A stretch of 64,000 nt of DNA, taken from Aquiluna sp. (GTDB taxonomy: Bacteria; Actinomycetota; Actinomycetes; Actinomycetales; Microbacteriaceae). The position numbers and the translations under genes are program-made. Under the pieces are notes generated by a model, which made no database searches, had not been told where the DNA came from, and saw only the letters and a program-made list of their open reading frames with translations. The stretch covers positions 62,001-126,000 of the forward strand of contig JAIOXN010000002.1 of the NCBI GenBank assembly GCA_021741585.1, in the 5' to 3' direction. Of this stretch, positions 46,674 to 56,282 are shown piece after piece (position 1 is the first letter of the stretch; every line of letters starts with the position of its first letter).

Positions 46674-49600
46674 TCTCGGCTAGACGCTCAATAATTTCAC
46701 TTTCAGTTAGCAAGCGCTTTGGCGCGACCTCTATGCCGTCGGATGCGAAAAAGAAGCTTGCCTTGATTCTCTCCAGGCCAATGTTCAACTTTCTAGAAAG
46801 CGCAATACGATAAAGCGCCAATTGGACCGCGCGGCTTTGCAATTCTTTCTCGTCTTTAGGGACCTTCCCGGACTTCCAGTCCAAGATTTCAAAGTCTCCC
46901 CCGTCTTCAAAAACCGCATCTAACTTGCAGACCACAAGAATCGAATCCAGACTGAATTCGATTTGTTCTTCGATGAATACCGGAGATAGGTTTGCAAATC
47001 TAGAGCCGCTGAAGTTTTCTCCGAGCTTTATGCCAGGTTCACCCATGGCTCCAAAGTCAAAATCTCCTGAACCTAAAAAGCCGTCTTCGATTGCCTGGTG
47101 GAAAGCAGTTCCTGATGCTGCTACTTCGCTAAATAACGACGGCATCGGCCGCAGGAGATTAGCTGCAAACCTGGCTGGATCGGCCAAAAGAGCACTAACC
47201 GATGAGGCTGAGAGCCTGGAAGGAAAATCTGGCGCTGCAACCCAACTTGCTCGCTCTCGCTCTTCTAATAACAGGGCCAATTCAGCTGATTCGAAAACTG
47301 CCGCAGGGACTGATTTCTCAACTGCAGAGGCGGCTAAACTAACTTGCCCTCGCCTGGCCCCAAGTGGATCAATGGGCCAGCTCAATGTCTCGGACAATGC
47401 CATCAAAGGGTTGACCTCAAGGGGCTCTGGAGTCTGAGTCAGCTCCGTTGCTAATCCAAAGTCGATTACTTCTTGTAAGAATGGGGAAATTGGCCGAGGC
47501 TTTTTGGCACCTCTCTTGAAATGTGATGCTGTCATCAAAAGCTCGCCCTTTGATCTAGTGATGGCAACATAGGCCAGGCGGCGCTCTTCCCTCAGGTGGC
47601 GCTCTTTTAGCTCTGATTGGAAAATCTTGAAAGAGTCATTGAGCTCTTTTTGAGTAGTGCAGTTGTCATACGACCAGACCGGCAGGCTTGCGAAGTCACC
47701 TCTCAACGAGAAAGGAATCTTTCCAGCAGAAAGCCAGCCTTTGGTTTCCCGCATATCCAGTGGAAAGCCTCCGCTACTGAGCCCAACTACCGCGACGCTA
47801 TCCCACTCCAAGCCCTTCGCGGCGTGAGCGGTGAGGATTTGAACCACTCCCTTTTTTGCTCCAGTTTTTGGAAGTTCGAAGCTTTCCTTTTCCATCGCTT
47901 TTTCAAGATATCGAATCAGTGAGGTGAGAGATGGTCTGATGCTTGAATTTTCAAAATCTATGATTCGAGAGATGAAAGCCTGCAAATTAGCCATTGGATT
48001 GCGGGAATTGGAATGGGCAAAAAGTTCAATGTCAATTTCCAGATCTCTGATGATCGACCAGCAAAGTTCACCAAGACCCAGTGAACCCTTGGTTCTCATT
48101 CGATAGAACAGGTTTGCTGCATCCTGAAGGCGCTCTGTTCCCAAAACACTCGCATTTAGATATTTTTCTGATTCCGGCCTGCGCAGTTCATCCAACGCCT
48201 CAGTGATCGTTACCGGGACAGTGGAATTGACCTCTGATCTGATTCGGCTGAGTTTTTTTGCATATCTTGAAAGCGCAACTAGATCCTTAGGGCCGATACG
48301 CCATCTAGGTCCTGTAAGTAGCCGCATGAGATACGCACCAGAATCCGCAGACTCGATAACCCTTAGGGCACTTACTAAATCCACAACTTCGGGCAGATCA
48401 AGCAAGCCAGAAAGGCCAGTTATCTCGTACTCGATGCCAAGTTCATCAAGACTTTTTGCATAGAGGGACATCGCAGATTTTGTTCTGAACAATATTGCTG
48501 CGGTGGAATCTGAGTCGATTCGAGAAGCGATCCAATTGCAGACTGCCTCAGATTCTGTGACCTCGTCTTGAAAGATCGCAGTCTGGACCTCAAAAGAGTT
48601 GCCGGAACCGTTCTGTGGCCGTACTGAATTTAGTCGGATCGGTTTGATGGATTTGGTGGAGTCCAAATAACTTGCCGGTGCCTCAAGCTCCTGGCTGATT
48701 AGGTTTGCAACGCCCACCACACCGGGGCCCGACCTCCAGCTTGTGCTAAGACTTAGCGGCAAAGAATCGCTAGACCCAAAATCCTCAAAAAAGTTATCCA
48801 GATTGGCGCTGGATGCGCCTCGCCAGCCGTAAATGGCTTGGTTTGGATCTCCGACCGCCATAACCGCCCGCGCATAGAACAGCTTCGCAAGTAGCCTGGT
48901 TTGGATAGTTGAGGTGTCCTGGTACTCATCCAACATGACAAATTTGAACGGGCTTGAAATTTCAGTTTTGGTCACGGCTTCAAGCGCCAACGCAACTTGA
49001 TCCGAAAAATCGACCAGATTTCGCATTCGCTTTTGTGATAAGTACTCCTGGGCTGCCATTAACAGAAGACGATTCAAGCCAATGGCATCAAGAAAATCTT
49101 GGGTGTATTGGAATCTTGCTAAATCGCCACTTTCAGTTTTTGGCAGAACCGATATTTTTTCCTGCAGCTGTGCGAGAACCTGATCGGCTTGTTGAGCGCT
49201 TACCTGGTTGTCGGTCATCTCGGATGAAAGCGAGAGCAAGAGTTCAACCAAATAATCCGAGCTTCGATCCCAGGCTTGAAGAGCCAGCGATATTTCTGCC
49301 GGGAGATTCTTGAGCACTTCATTGACCAAAGTCAACGAGGTGGCTTCTGTGAGCACCGTGGCATCTTCTTCGTAGCCAAGTCCTAGTGCAAGCTCCCGAA
49401 ACATTTCATTTCCAAAGGAGTTATAGGTCGCAATTTTCGGTTTTTCAAAATCATTCGACAGCTCTGCTGGCCAAAACTCTGTTTCCCGCATCCTAAACAG
49501 CGCTTGACTGACTCGATTGGAAAGCTCTGAAGCTGCCTTCTTGGTGAAAGTAAGGCCAAGTATCTCGGCTGGTGCCGCAAAACCATTTGCAACAAGGTAA

Positions 49601-49761
49601 AGAATCCGAACCGTCATCAATTCGGTCTTTCCCGAACCAGCGCCTGCCACTATCAAGGTTGGGGCGCTCAAGCTCGACCCCTCTACAGCAGCAACTTGCT
49701 CGGGGGTCAGGGTGTATTCGGAAATCACCGAGTAGACCTGCTGGGCAGAGAATTTAGCCAC
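46651..49761 (-). CDS. adnB: AdnB-type ATP-dependent DNA helicase/nuclease
   Basis: The 1036-residue protein has an N-terminal UvrD-like motor (Walker A AGAGSGKTE near residue 40, motif II LDEYQDTS, motif III GDPNQAIYGWRGA, motif VI REERRLAYVAITR) and a C-terminal PD-(D/E)XK nuclease module (GDFEILDWKSGK, then QLALYRIAL). This matches AdnB, the lead motor of the actinobacterial AdnAB complex that unwinds and resects double-strand breaks in place of RecBCD. It overlaps adnA by eight bases and is coupled to it. Its 3' end overlaps the phosphotransferase-like gene. Confidence 0.93.
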   Translation of the reverse strand: MAKFSAQQVYSVISEYTLTPEQVAAVEGSSLSAPTLIVAGAGSGKTELMTVRILYLVANGFAAPAEILGLTFTKKAASELSNRVSQALFRMRETEFWPAELSNDFEKPKIATYNSFGNEMFRELALGLGYEEDATVLTEATSLTLVNEVLKNLPAEISLALQAWDRSSDYLVELLLSLSSEMTDNQVSAQQADQVLAQLQEKISVLPKTESGDLARFQYTQDFLDAIGLNRLLLMAAQEYLSQKRMRNLVDFSDQVALALEAVTKTEISSPFKFVMLDEYQDTSTIQTRLLAKLFYARAVMAVGDPNQAIYGWRGASSANLDNFFEDFGSSDSLPLSLSTSWRSGPGVVGVANLISQELEAPASYLDSTKSIKPIRLNSVRPQNGSGNSFEVQTAIFQDEVTESEAVCNWIASRIDSDSTAAILFRTKSAMSLYAKSLDELGIEYEITGLSGLLDLPEVVDLVSALRVIESADSGAYLMRLLTGPRWRIGPKDLVALSRYAKKLSRIRSEVNSTVPVTITEALDELRRPESEKYLNASVLGTERLQDAANLFYRMRTKGSLGLGELCWSIIRDLEIDIELFAHSNSRNPMANLQAFISRIIDFENSSIRPSLTSLIRYLEKAMEKESFELPKTGAKKGVVQILTAHAAKGLEWDSVAVVGLSSGGFPLDMRETKGWLSAGKIPFSLRGDFASLPVWSYDNCTTQKELNDSFKIFQSELKERHLREERRLAYVAITRSKGELLMTASHFKRGAKKPRPISPFLQEVIDFGLATELTQTPEPLEVNPLMALSETLSWPIDPLGARRGQVSLAASAVEKSVPAAVFESAELALLLEERERASWVAAPDFPSRLSASSVSALLADPARFAANLLRPMPSLFSEVAASGTAFHQAIEDGFLGSGDFDFGAMGEPGIKLGENFSGSRFANLSPVFIEEQIEFSLDSILVVCKLDAVFEDGGDFEILDWKSGKVPKDEKELQSRAVQLALYRIALSRKLNIGLERIKASFFFASDGIEVAPKRLLTESEIIERLAEIRRARRD

Positions 49762-52690
49762 CGGTCACCACCCGACCAATTAGCAATTTGCAGGTGGCAT
49801 TTTCGGCACAGTGCTCGTCCAAATAGGCCTCAAAGGTGTTTCCCCCGGCCCCGAGTTCCACCTTTTTCATAAGAGTCTCTAACCCTGCAAGGCGTTCACC
49901 TTCCAGAATGGACTGTTCCATCACCTTCAACTTTTCAGCTCCCACGTAAACCAAGCGACCTGTTACCGCTTTTGCTTCGGGGTTCATCTTGCTAAGAGCA
50001 AGTTGATATAACGCCACTTGTCGATTTTCAGCCGCTTCTTGGGCGGTTGGGATTCTACCGGTTTTGAGATCGACTGCAATTACAGAGCCGTCTTCCAACT
50101 CTTCAACTCGATCGATTTTTCCCGAGATTAGCAACTTGCCAACCTCTAATTCAAACCCTTGCTCTGCCGCAACCAAACGACCTGCTTCACCAAGATATTG
50201 AGCAACTAGAGCGACCATATTCATGGCTTTTCGTTTTTGAGCTTGGGCGAGCCAATCGGTTTCAAACTGCAAGGTATGCCAATTACTTTCCACGTAACCG
50301 GCAAGATCAGAAGGAGACTGTGCCATTTCCAGTGCCGCATGGATCAAAGTTCCAAGTGAAGCTTCGAAGCCCGAAGAGTCAGCACCGAAGGTGCTTGCAA
50401 ACCAGTGCAGTGGGCACTTCTCAAATGCTTCCAACTTAGAAGCGGAGATTCTGATTTGCTCACCGGCTTCTGTGATCGGCTCACTGCTTGAGATTTCCTG
50501 TAAACCCTGCCAATTATGGGGATGAGCGCCCGGTGCTCCAGCCAATGCGAGAGCCGCCAAGACTGGTGCTGCGCTGTTATCGCCTGCCAATAAATCACGT
50601 CTCAGTCGGCCGACTTTTCTTCTTAGGTCAAAATCAACTGCGTCCTGGTTAGCCTCTGGTTCGATGGTCAAAAGCGGGAAAAACTGTGACGGGGTTTCTT
50701 CAAGATCGCTAATGCAGCTGAGCCACAATATCGACCGGCTGCTGCCAATAGATTTCAAAAGCATCCGAAGTTCGTCGGCAAGTTCTGTTTTAGGAGACTC
50801 AAGGGGTGTTTGCACTTTCCCGGCTAAATACGCGCTGAGAGAGGCCGCACCAAGAAGTGAATTTCGCGCCTTGAGGTTTGGCCAGATGCCTTCTTGCAAC
50901 CTTGGCAAGGCGACAAGCTCAAAGCTTGATCCGGAAAGCTGTGCCGCAGTAGCCAAAGTGACCGCCGGACGTCTGCCAATCTGCGCCAAAGAGTCTTCTG
51001 GAATAGCCAGATTCAATTGGTGTTCGATGAAATCCAAGGCATTGCCCTGTTGATTTAGATCAAATCTAATTGCTGCTGCAAAGAGCTCCAATACCGAATC
51101 GATATCGCGATTTGCCGCCAGAGCCGGCTCTGACGCTCCTCGCGAGAGCGATTCCCAGCGCTTCTGAGGACCATGCTCCCAAATCAATGAAACCAGTTCA
51201 TGTGCGGTTTTCTCGAGCGCGAGCCTGGCTTTAGCAATCAGGGATATCAGACTATTTAGCTTTCTAACCTCAGGCGAATCGTATTCAATTTCTGACTCAA
51301 GAATCTCCTGCAAGGTATCTGAAAAAGTCAACTGCGAAAACTGCTCCAATGTGGCAAGCTGACGACCAAGTCTTCTCACCCCAATCGAATCAAGCCCGCA
51401 AAAATCGGATTGCAGCAAAGAAAGAACCAACTCTGAGTTCTGACTATTGTTCGCTGCTTTTGCGATGTTCAGAATTGCACCTGCGGCCCAGCTTTCACGC
51501 AATGGCTTCTGCACTCCAAGAATCTTGGTCGGCACATTTCTGGAAGCCAAATCCGACGCAATTTGCTCGAGCTGGACTCTGGTCCTGGCGATGACTGCCA
51601 TTTGCTCCCAATCAAGACCTTTTTCTAATCTGGCTTTTCTTAGACGCAGCGCTAAGTGGTCGGCCTCGCTTGAGCGATCAGGGAATTGCATTGCGATTAC
51701 ATCGCCTTGCGCAATTGAACTATTTGAATACCCCTGGCGCTGTGGGCCTGCCATCGAGGTTGGTAATTTTCCGCTGAGAGTAGCCCCTAGTTTCGAAATG
51801 TCAGCAGGCAGATAAGTGCGATCGGAAATATAAATTCTTGTCTCGGCAGCCAGCACCTGAAGGAATTGGTCAGCTCCGGCGCTTCTGAAACCAAGGGTTG
51901 CAAGGTCAGGATCGCCGAAAACCACAAGAGTTTTATCTTTAGATAGCTCTCGGATAAATTTGAGCCCTGCTGTAGAGAAGTCTTGAGCATCGTCAATAAA
52001 TAGGTACTTTGCAGCGATTTGAGTCTTCCCGATCAGCGCAGTCCCACGAATCAGCAAAAGTGACGGGTCCACCAGTCCGCGTTCTTCCAAGATTTTTAGA
52101 TAGTCCGGCAGCACGTCGTGCAACACAGCTAGCTTTATTTTCGGAAAATCCGCTTGCAATTTGGTGAGTGACTTCTGGTCCAGCTGATTCTCTAAAAAGA
52201 CCGAGACTAAATCTCGAAGCTCTGCCCGAAATCCCTTGAGTTCAAGTGTTAGGGAATCAAATCCCCAAGATTTTGATATTCCAGCACGGATCTTTTCATG
52301 CAAGATCTGTGCCAAAACTAGTTCTTGATTAGCTCCCGAGAGCAGTCCGATATCTTTGTCGGCCGCACGAATGTATTCAAATGCCAGAGCCGAGACCGAC
52401 CTGGCCCTTGAGCGAGATGCGGGAAGCTCGGAGTCGATTGCAATCTGGCTCCCAAGCGTTCTTGCCGAAAGTCTGGAGGGGGTAAGAACCTCAATTTCGT
52501 CTGGGTTTACTCCTTGGAGTTCAAGCTCCCTTATGGCAGCCCTGAGCATTGTTGTCTTACCGCTTGCCGCTCCACCGAGGACGATGATTCTTGAGCCGGG
52601 CTTGAGATTGCGCAGTTGCTCAGGCAGCACTGAGGCGGCAGGCAGTTCAACTAACTGCTTTTGCGGGCCAAAAAGTGCTGGATTACTCAC
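49754..52690 (-). CDS. adnA: AdnA-type helicase/nuclease subunit
   Basis: This 978-residue protein has a UvrD/AddB-like motor region with Walker A GAASGKTT (about residue 41) and a C-terminal PD-(D/E)XK nuclease (GKIDRVEELEDGSVIAVDLKTG). Three cysteines (FEKC, then Cys961 and Cys967) could belong to an iron-sulphur-type staple as in AddB. The motor looks degenerate: motif II reads DDAQD rather than DExQD, and no intact motif VI of the form ExRxxxxVAxTRA is visible. That suits a complex in which AdnB does the unwinding. The GTG start is preceded by TAGATT and six bases, suggesting a leaderless adnA-adnB message. Confidence 0.9.
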   Translation of the reverse strand: MSNPALFGPQKQLVELPAASVLPEQLRNLKPGSRIIVLGGAASGKTTMLRAAIRELELQGVNPDEIEVLTPSRLSARTLGSQIAIDSELPASRSRARSVSALAFEYIRAADKDIGLLSGANQELVLAQILHEKIRAGISKSWGFDSLTLELKGFRAELRDLVSVFLENQLDQKSLTKLQADFPKIKLAVLHDVLPDYLKILEERGLVDPSLLLIRGTALIGKTQIAAKYLFIDDAQDFSTAGLKFIRELSKDKTLVVFGDPDLATLGFRSAGADQFLQVLAAETRIYISDRTYLPADISKLGATLSGKLPTSMAGPQRQGYSNSSIAQGDVIAMQFPDRSSEADHLALRLRKARLEKGLDWEQMAVIARTRVQLEQIASDLASRNVPTKILGVQKPLRESWAAGAILNIAKAANNSQNSELVLSLLQSDFCGLDSIGVRRLGRQLATLEQFSQLTFSDTLQEILESEIEYDSPEVRKLNSLISLIAKARLALEKTAHELVSLIWEHGPQKRWESLSRGASEPALAANRDIDSVLELFAAAIRFDLNQQGNALDFIEHQLNLAIPEDSLAQIGRRPAVTLATAAQLSGSSFELVALPRLQEGIWPNLKARNSLLGAASLSAYLAGKVQTPLESPKTELADELRMLLKSIGSSRSILWLSCISDLEETPSQFFPLLTIEPEANQDAVDFDLRRKVGRLRRDLLAGDNSAAPVLAALALAGAPGAHPHNWQGLQEISSSEPITEAGEQIRISASKLEAFEKCPLHWFASTFGADSSGFEASLGTLIHAALEMAQSPSDLAGYVESNWHTLQFETDWLAQAQKRKAMNMVALVAQYLGEAGRLVAAEQGFELEVGKLLISGKIDRVEELEDGSVIAVDLKTGRIPTAQEAAENRQVALYQLALSKMNPEAKAVTGRLVYVGAEKLKVMEQSILEGERLAGLETLMKKVELGAGGNTFEAYLDEHCAENATCKLLIGRVVTGG

Positions 52691-52702
52691 CTTGACAATC
52701 TA
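52691..52702 (-). promoter_or_regulatory. Leaderless promoter of adnAB (-10 TAGATT)
   Basis: On the minus strand TAGATT (52702-52697) is followed by six bases and the GTG at 52690. No Shine-Dalgarno is present. Confidence 0.5.
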
Positions 52703-52752
52703 ATTGCCTCCGGTGACATTTTTGTGTCGTAACCTAGAGCAAAAGGAGAGTC

Positions 52753-52977
52753 ATGGAAGTTCGTATTGGTATCAAAGACAGCGCTCGCGATTTAAGTTTT
52801 GATGCGAGTCTGAACGCATCGCAGATTACAGACTTGGTCAAGAAGGCAATTGAAGGTGGCGAGAAGCTGATCACCATGACCGATGCCAAAGGCAGTTCAT
52901 TCCTGATTCCTACCGCATCCATAAGTTTTGTAGAGGTCGGAGCCGAAGAGGCACGACGGGTTGGATTTATCGCCTAA
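52753..52977 (+). CDS. DUF3107 small protein
   Basis: The 74-residue protein matches actinobacterial DUF3107: an opening strand VRIGIKDSARDL, then LVKKAIEGGEKLITMTDAKGSSFLIP and a C-terminal GAEEARRVGFIA. Function is unknown. It has an ideal Shine-Dalgarno (AAAGGAG), unlike its leaderless neighbours. Its stop overlaps the start of the next small membrane-protein gene by one base. Confidence 0.88.
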   Translation: MEVRIGIKDSARDLSFDASLNASQITDLVKKAIEGGEKLITMTDAKGSSFLIPTASISFVEVGAEEARRVGFIA

Positions 52978-53276
52978 TGGAAATTCTTGTAATTGTTTTT
53001 TACGCTGGAATCTTGGCTCTAGTTGCCCCATTTGTTCTGAAGCAAACTGATCAGTACGGAAAATTGGTGCCAGCTGGCATTGCAGCAGTCTCCGGAGGTG
53101 CACTCTGGTTGATTCTGACCTGGGCAGGTTTGCACTACGACGAGGCCTGGATCTGGTTCATCGTGATGCTTGGAATGCCAATCGCAACCTTCTTTGGCTC
53201 AAACTTCCTAGCTAAAAAACGCGAACAAGAAGAAGAGGCAGAATTAGCAGCTATCCGCCTACGCGGTAAGGCCTAG
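52977..53276 (+). CDS. Small membrane protein of unknown function
   Basis: The 99-residue protein has three predicted membrane helices (about 3-19, 33-50, 58-76) and a basic/acidic C-terminal tail (AKKREQEEEAELAAIR). It is coupled to DUF3107 by a TAATG overlap. No family is recognised. Its end overlaps the convergent ferritin-like gene by 18 bases. Confidence 0.75.
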   Translation: MEILVIVFYAGILALVAPFVLKQTDQYGKLVPAGIAAVSGGALWLILTWAGLHYDEAWIWFIVMLGMPIATFFGSNFLAKKREQEEEAELAAIRLRGKA

Positions 53277-54017
53277 ATAATCCATGCGAATTGCATGATT
53301 CGCAATTAGCTCAGAAGTAAATGGCTCAAGCGCCTTGAACTCTTCTCTTGATCTGTGAGTTTTATCTGTTCCTGGCTCAAAAGTGACCAGGTTGGAGAGA
53401 TTCACAGAATCCCTAACTTCCAGTAGCGCATCGGCGATGATTGCCCTTCCGAACATTGCAAGAACGGCGCCATTAGATTCTGCCTCTGCAATGTGTGCCT
53501 CAAGAGTCTTCTTGGCGAACTTCTCCAGCGAGGAATCCGAGAGCATTTCTTCGACTCGCAGTCTTCGTGCCGGACTTAGACCCTTAGAAACCCTGCGTGC
53601 AGAATCCTCTAGCATTCCGACCACTAGATAGAGCTGCATCAAATTCTCGAACCAGTTGGCACCTGCGGTGCGCTCAAAGAGTAGATTAAGCCGGTCTTCC
53701 GAGGATTGTTCTAAATCAATCAGGTCGTCACCCAATTTTGCAATCATGGTGGAAAGCTCTTTGTGGCGACTGCGGTATTCATCTGCCACCAGTAACTGAG
53801 CTTTTTCCAAAGTCGAACTTGGGGCCAGCTTTCCCTGATCTTCTAGAGTCTCCGCCACTAGGTCAAATAGGCAAGCCAGCGTGCTCAGATAAATCTGAGG
53901 TCTAGGAGTAAGCTTTGAGGGGTTCAGTTGGACTTGGCTGCGTCCAGCAGCGGAATCTCTCGAGGGAAGCGAAAGCTTCTGAGAGACCTTACGTAATCTG
54001 CGAAACCAATCCAACAC
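53259..54017 (-). CDS. Ferritin-like-fold protein
   Basis: The 252-residue, almost all-helical protein resembles the ferritin-like proteins found beside the RhlE-type helicase in many actinobacteria (loosely MiaE-like). Helix 2 keeps an acidic-histidine pattern (ADEYRSRHKEL); other expected metal ligands are less clear, so iron binding is uncertain. GTG start; TATAAG lies eight bases upstream. It is divergent from the DEAD-box helicase gene. Confidence 0.6.
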   Translation of the reverse strand: MLDWFRRLRKVSQKLSLPSRDSAAGRSQVQLNPSKLTPRPQIYLSTLACLFDLVAETLEDQGKLAPSSTLEKAQLLVADEYRSRHKELSTMIAKLGDDLIDLEQSSEDRLNLLFERTAGANWFENLMQLYLVVGMLEDSARRVSKGLSPARRLRVEEMLSDSSLEKFAKKTLEAHIAEAESNGAVLAMFGRAIIADALLEVRDSVNLSNLVTFEPGTDKTHRSREEFKALEPFTSELIANHAIRMDYLGLTA

Positions 54018-54081
54018 CCAGCAAGCTTATAACTGTGCTCACCCGAAACTATCCAAGTGGGCCAATACGACGGAGAGTTTT

Positions 54082-55449
54082 TTGAGTTTTATTTCACTCG
54101 GTATCGATGCCGACATTTGTGAAGCACTAGATTCCAGAGGAATCACAAGTCCATTCCCAATCCAAGAACAAGCCATTCCAGTTGCGTTATCTGGCACCGA
54201 TGTAATCGGTCAGGCAAAAACCGGAACCGGAAAAACCTTAGGTTTTGGGCTACCGATGCTTCAAGCCCTGGGCAAGGATCCAGAACCAGGCGTGCAAGCA
54301 CTTGTGGTTGTCCCGACCCGCGAACTTGCAGTTCAGGTGGCTTCGGATTTGGAGTTGGCCAGTGCGAACCGTTCCACTCAGGTTGTTGCTATCTACGGTG
54401 GCAAGGCCTACGAGGGACAGATTGAAGCAATCAAGTCCGGTGCCCAGGTCGTGGTTGGAACCCCTGGCCGCCTAATTGACCTCTCCAAGCAAAAGCTTCT
54501 AGACCTTTCAAAAATCAAGTTCATGGTGCTGGATGAAGCAGACGAAATGCTTGACCTTGGCTTCCTTCCAGATGTTGAGAAGCTATTTAGCTACACGCCA
54601 GCTGGACGACAAACCATGCTGTTCTCTGCAACCATGCCTGCCGCAATTCTCTCTCTGGCAAGGCGCTACCAGAACCGACCAATCCACATTCGCGTCTCTG
54701 ACCCTGAAGAGGGTAAGACCAAGGCAGATATCAAGCAGTTTGTTTACCGCGCTCACGCCTTGGACAAGGACGAGGTGGTTGGGCGAATCTTGCAGGCGGA
54801 AGGCCGCGGTAAGACTGTAATTTTCGTTCGAACCAAGCGCCACAGCGCAAAACTCACCGAGGAACTGGTTGATCGTGGTTTTATGGCAACCCCGCTACAC
54901 GGCGACATGAACCAAGAGGCGCGTGAGCGTTCCATGCAAGCATTTAGAACCGGCAAAAAGGACATCTTGGTTGCCACCGAAGTGGCTGCCCGCGGAATCG
55001 ATGTTGATGATGTGACTCACGTAATCAACTACTCAGTGCCAGAAGATGAGAAGGCCTACCTACACCGAGTTGGAAGAACCGGTCGCGCTGGAAAGCTTGG
55101 AATCGCAGTTACATTTGTGGACTGGGAGGACATGGTTCGTTGGGTTCACATCAACCGTGAATTGGATATGGGCATCCCGGAACCAGTTGAGACCTATTCA
55201 AACTCAGAGCACCTGTATTCCGATCTTGGAATTGCTCCGGAATCCAAGGGCCGCCTAAAGCGCAAGTCTGAGGAACCCAAGGCAAACACCGGCAAGCCAG
55301 GTGGACACTCGGGCCAGAGGCACCAGCGCTCGGATCGCGATAAGGCAAAGGGTGGCGACATGCCACACAAGGATGTTGCGGCAGCATCACCGCAGCGCAA
55401 TCGCAATCGTCGCAGAAACTACAAAAACGCCTCAACCCCAGAAGCTTGA
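54082..55449 (+). CDS. DEAD-box RNA helicase (RhlE/CsdA type)
   Basis: The 455-residue helicase remodels RNA duplexes using ATP. Motifs appear in order: Q motif (SPFPIQEQAI), Walker A AKTGTGKT, PTRELA, motif II DEAD (VLDEADEMLDLGF), SAT in LFSATMP, and HRVGRTGRAG near residue 330. A basic Gly/Lys/Arg/Asn-rich C-terminal tail (about 390-455) likely binds RNA. TTG start with upstream GGAGAG. A hairpin spanning its stop codon lies inside the convergent PHP gene, with which it overlaps by 31 bases. Confidence 0.94.
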   Translation: MSFISLGIDADICEALDSRGITSPFPIQEQAIPVALSGTDVIGQAKTGTGKTLGFGLPMLQALGKDPEPGVQALVVVPTRELAVQVASDLELASANRSTQVVAIYGGKAYEGQIEAIKSGAQVVVGTPGRLIDLSKQKLLDLSKIKFMVLDEADEMLDLGFLPDVEKLFSYTPAGRQTMLFSATMPAAILSLARRYQNRPIHIRVSDPEEGKTKADIKQFVYRAHALDKDEVVGRILQAEGRGKTVIFVRTKRHSAKLTEELVDRGFMATPLHGDMNQEARERSMQAFRTGKKDILVATEVAARGIDVDDVTHVINYSVPEDEKAYLHRVGRTGRAGKLGIAVTFVDWEDMVRWVHINRELDMGIPEPVETYSNSEHLYSDLGIAPESKGRLKRKSEEPKANTGKPGGHSGQRHQRSDRDKAKGGDMPHKDVAAASPQRNRNRRRNYKNASTPEA

Positions 55450-56282
55450 TCGATAATTCGATCAAGCATTTCTTGCGAGGTTTGATTCTCACCGAGCAAA
55501 TTCTCTTTCCCACCAACCCCGTGGTAATCAGAAGACCCGGTGACAATCAGGTTGTGCTTCAGCGCCAAATCTCTAAGCCTTGGCTTTGCAAATTTTGGCA
55601 CGCTTCTGTGATCTACCTCAAAGCCGTCTAGACCTGCTGCAATCAAGGATTCGAAGTGCGCAATGGGGAGATCTTTAAGCGATCCCGGAAAATCAATCAA
55701 CGGGTGCGCCATGATCGCCACTCCCCCGGCACCGTGAATCAGGGAAATTGCCTTGGCCGTCTCTAGTGTTTTTTCGGACACGTAATACCTAGAGTTTCGA
55801 TGCAACATCGACTCAAAGGCGGAGGAACGGTCTGGCACAACCCCTGCTGAAACCAAAGCGTCTGCGAGCGCCGGTCGGCCAATGGTTGACCCTTTGGGAA
55901 GCTGCTCTAAAACCAACTCCCAGCTGATTGGGTAATCCTCTGCTAGGCGTCTAACCATCTCTTTGGCGCGCAAGATCCTGGACTCCCTTGTCATTTCTAG
56001 TGCTTCACTGAGAGCTAAATTATTTGGATCTGGTAGGTAGGCCAACATGTGAACGCTGACGCCCCTACCCTCGGGTGTTAGAGCGCGGGTGGAAACTTCA
56101 ATACCGGGAACCAGCCCGATTCCTTGACTCCCGGCGGCAACAATCGCCTCATCCCAGCCAATTGTGGTGTCATGATCTGTAATAGCGAGCACACTTACTC
56201 CCTGCGCTTTGGCATTGGCAACCAGCTCAGTTGGGGTGTCTTTGCCATCTGAGCAATTTGTGTGTGCGTGGAGGTCTATCAC
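55419..56282 (-). CDS. PHP-domain phosphoesterase
   Basis: About 287 residues from the GTG at 56282. The PHP metal motifs are present: IDLHAHTNCSDGKDTP at the N terminus, AITDHDT, the MAHP segment and TGSSDYHG near residue 265. Family members hydrolyse nucleotide or phosphate monoester substrates (for example 3',5'-bisnucleotides). An upstream in-frame extension to 56342 overlaps the divergent pepP start and is unlikely. TATTCT and six bases precede the GTG, indicating leaderless transcription. Its 3' end overlaps the DEAD helicase gene. Confidence 0.88.
   Translation of the reverse strand: MIDLHAHTNCSDGKDTPTELVANAKAQGVSVLAITDHDTTIGWDEAIVAAGSQGIGLVPGIEVSTRALTPEGRGVSVHMLAYLPDPNNLALSEALEMTRESRILRAKEMVRRLAEDYPISWELVLEQLPKGSTIGRPALADALVSAGVVPDRSSAFESMLHRNSRYYVSEKTLETAKAISLIHGAGGVAIMAHPLIDFPGSLKDLPIAHFESLIAAGLDGFEVDHRSVPKFAKPRLRDLALKHNLIVTGSSDYHGVGGKENLLGENQTSQEMLDRIIDQASGVEAFL
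55444..55467 (+). terminator. Terminator-like hairpin spanning the helicase stop codon
   Basis: GCTTGATCGA (55444-55453) pairs perfectly with TCGATCAAGC (55458-55467) around a four-base loop, followed by ATTTCTT. It includes the helicase stop codon and lies within the 3' coding part of the PHP gene. Confidence 0.55.

Noticed and set aside
46925-47437. 170-residue plus-strand frame
   Set aside because: It is antisense to adnB in a region encoding well-conserved nuclease and linker sequence, is Ser/Arg-rich, and has no start signals or family resemblance.
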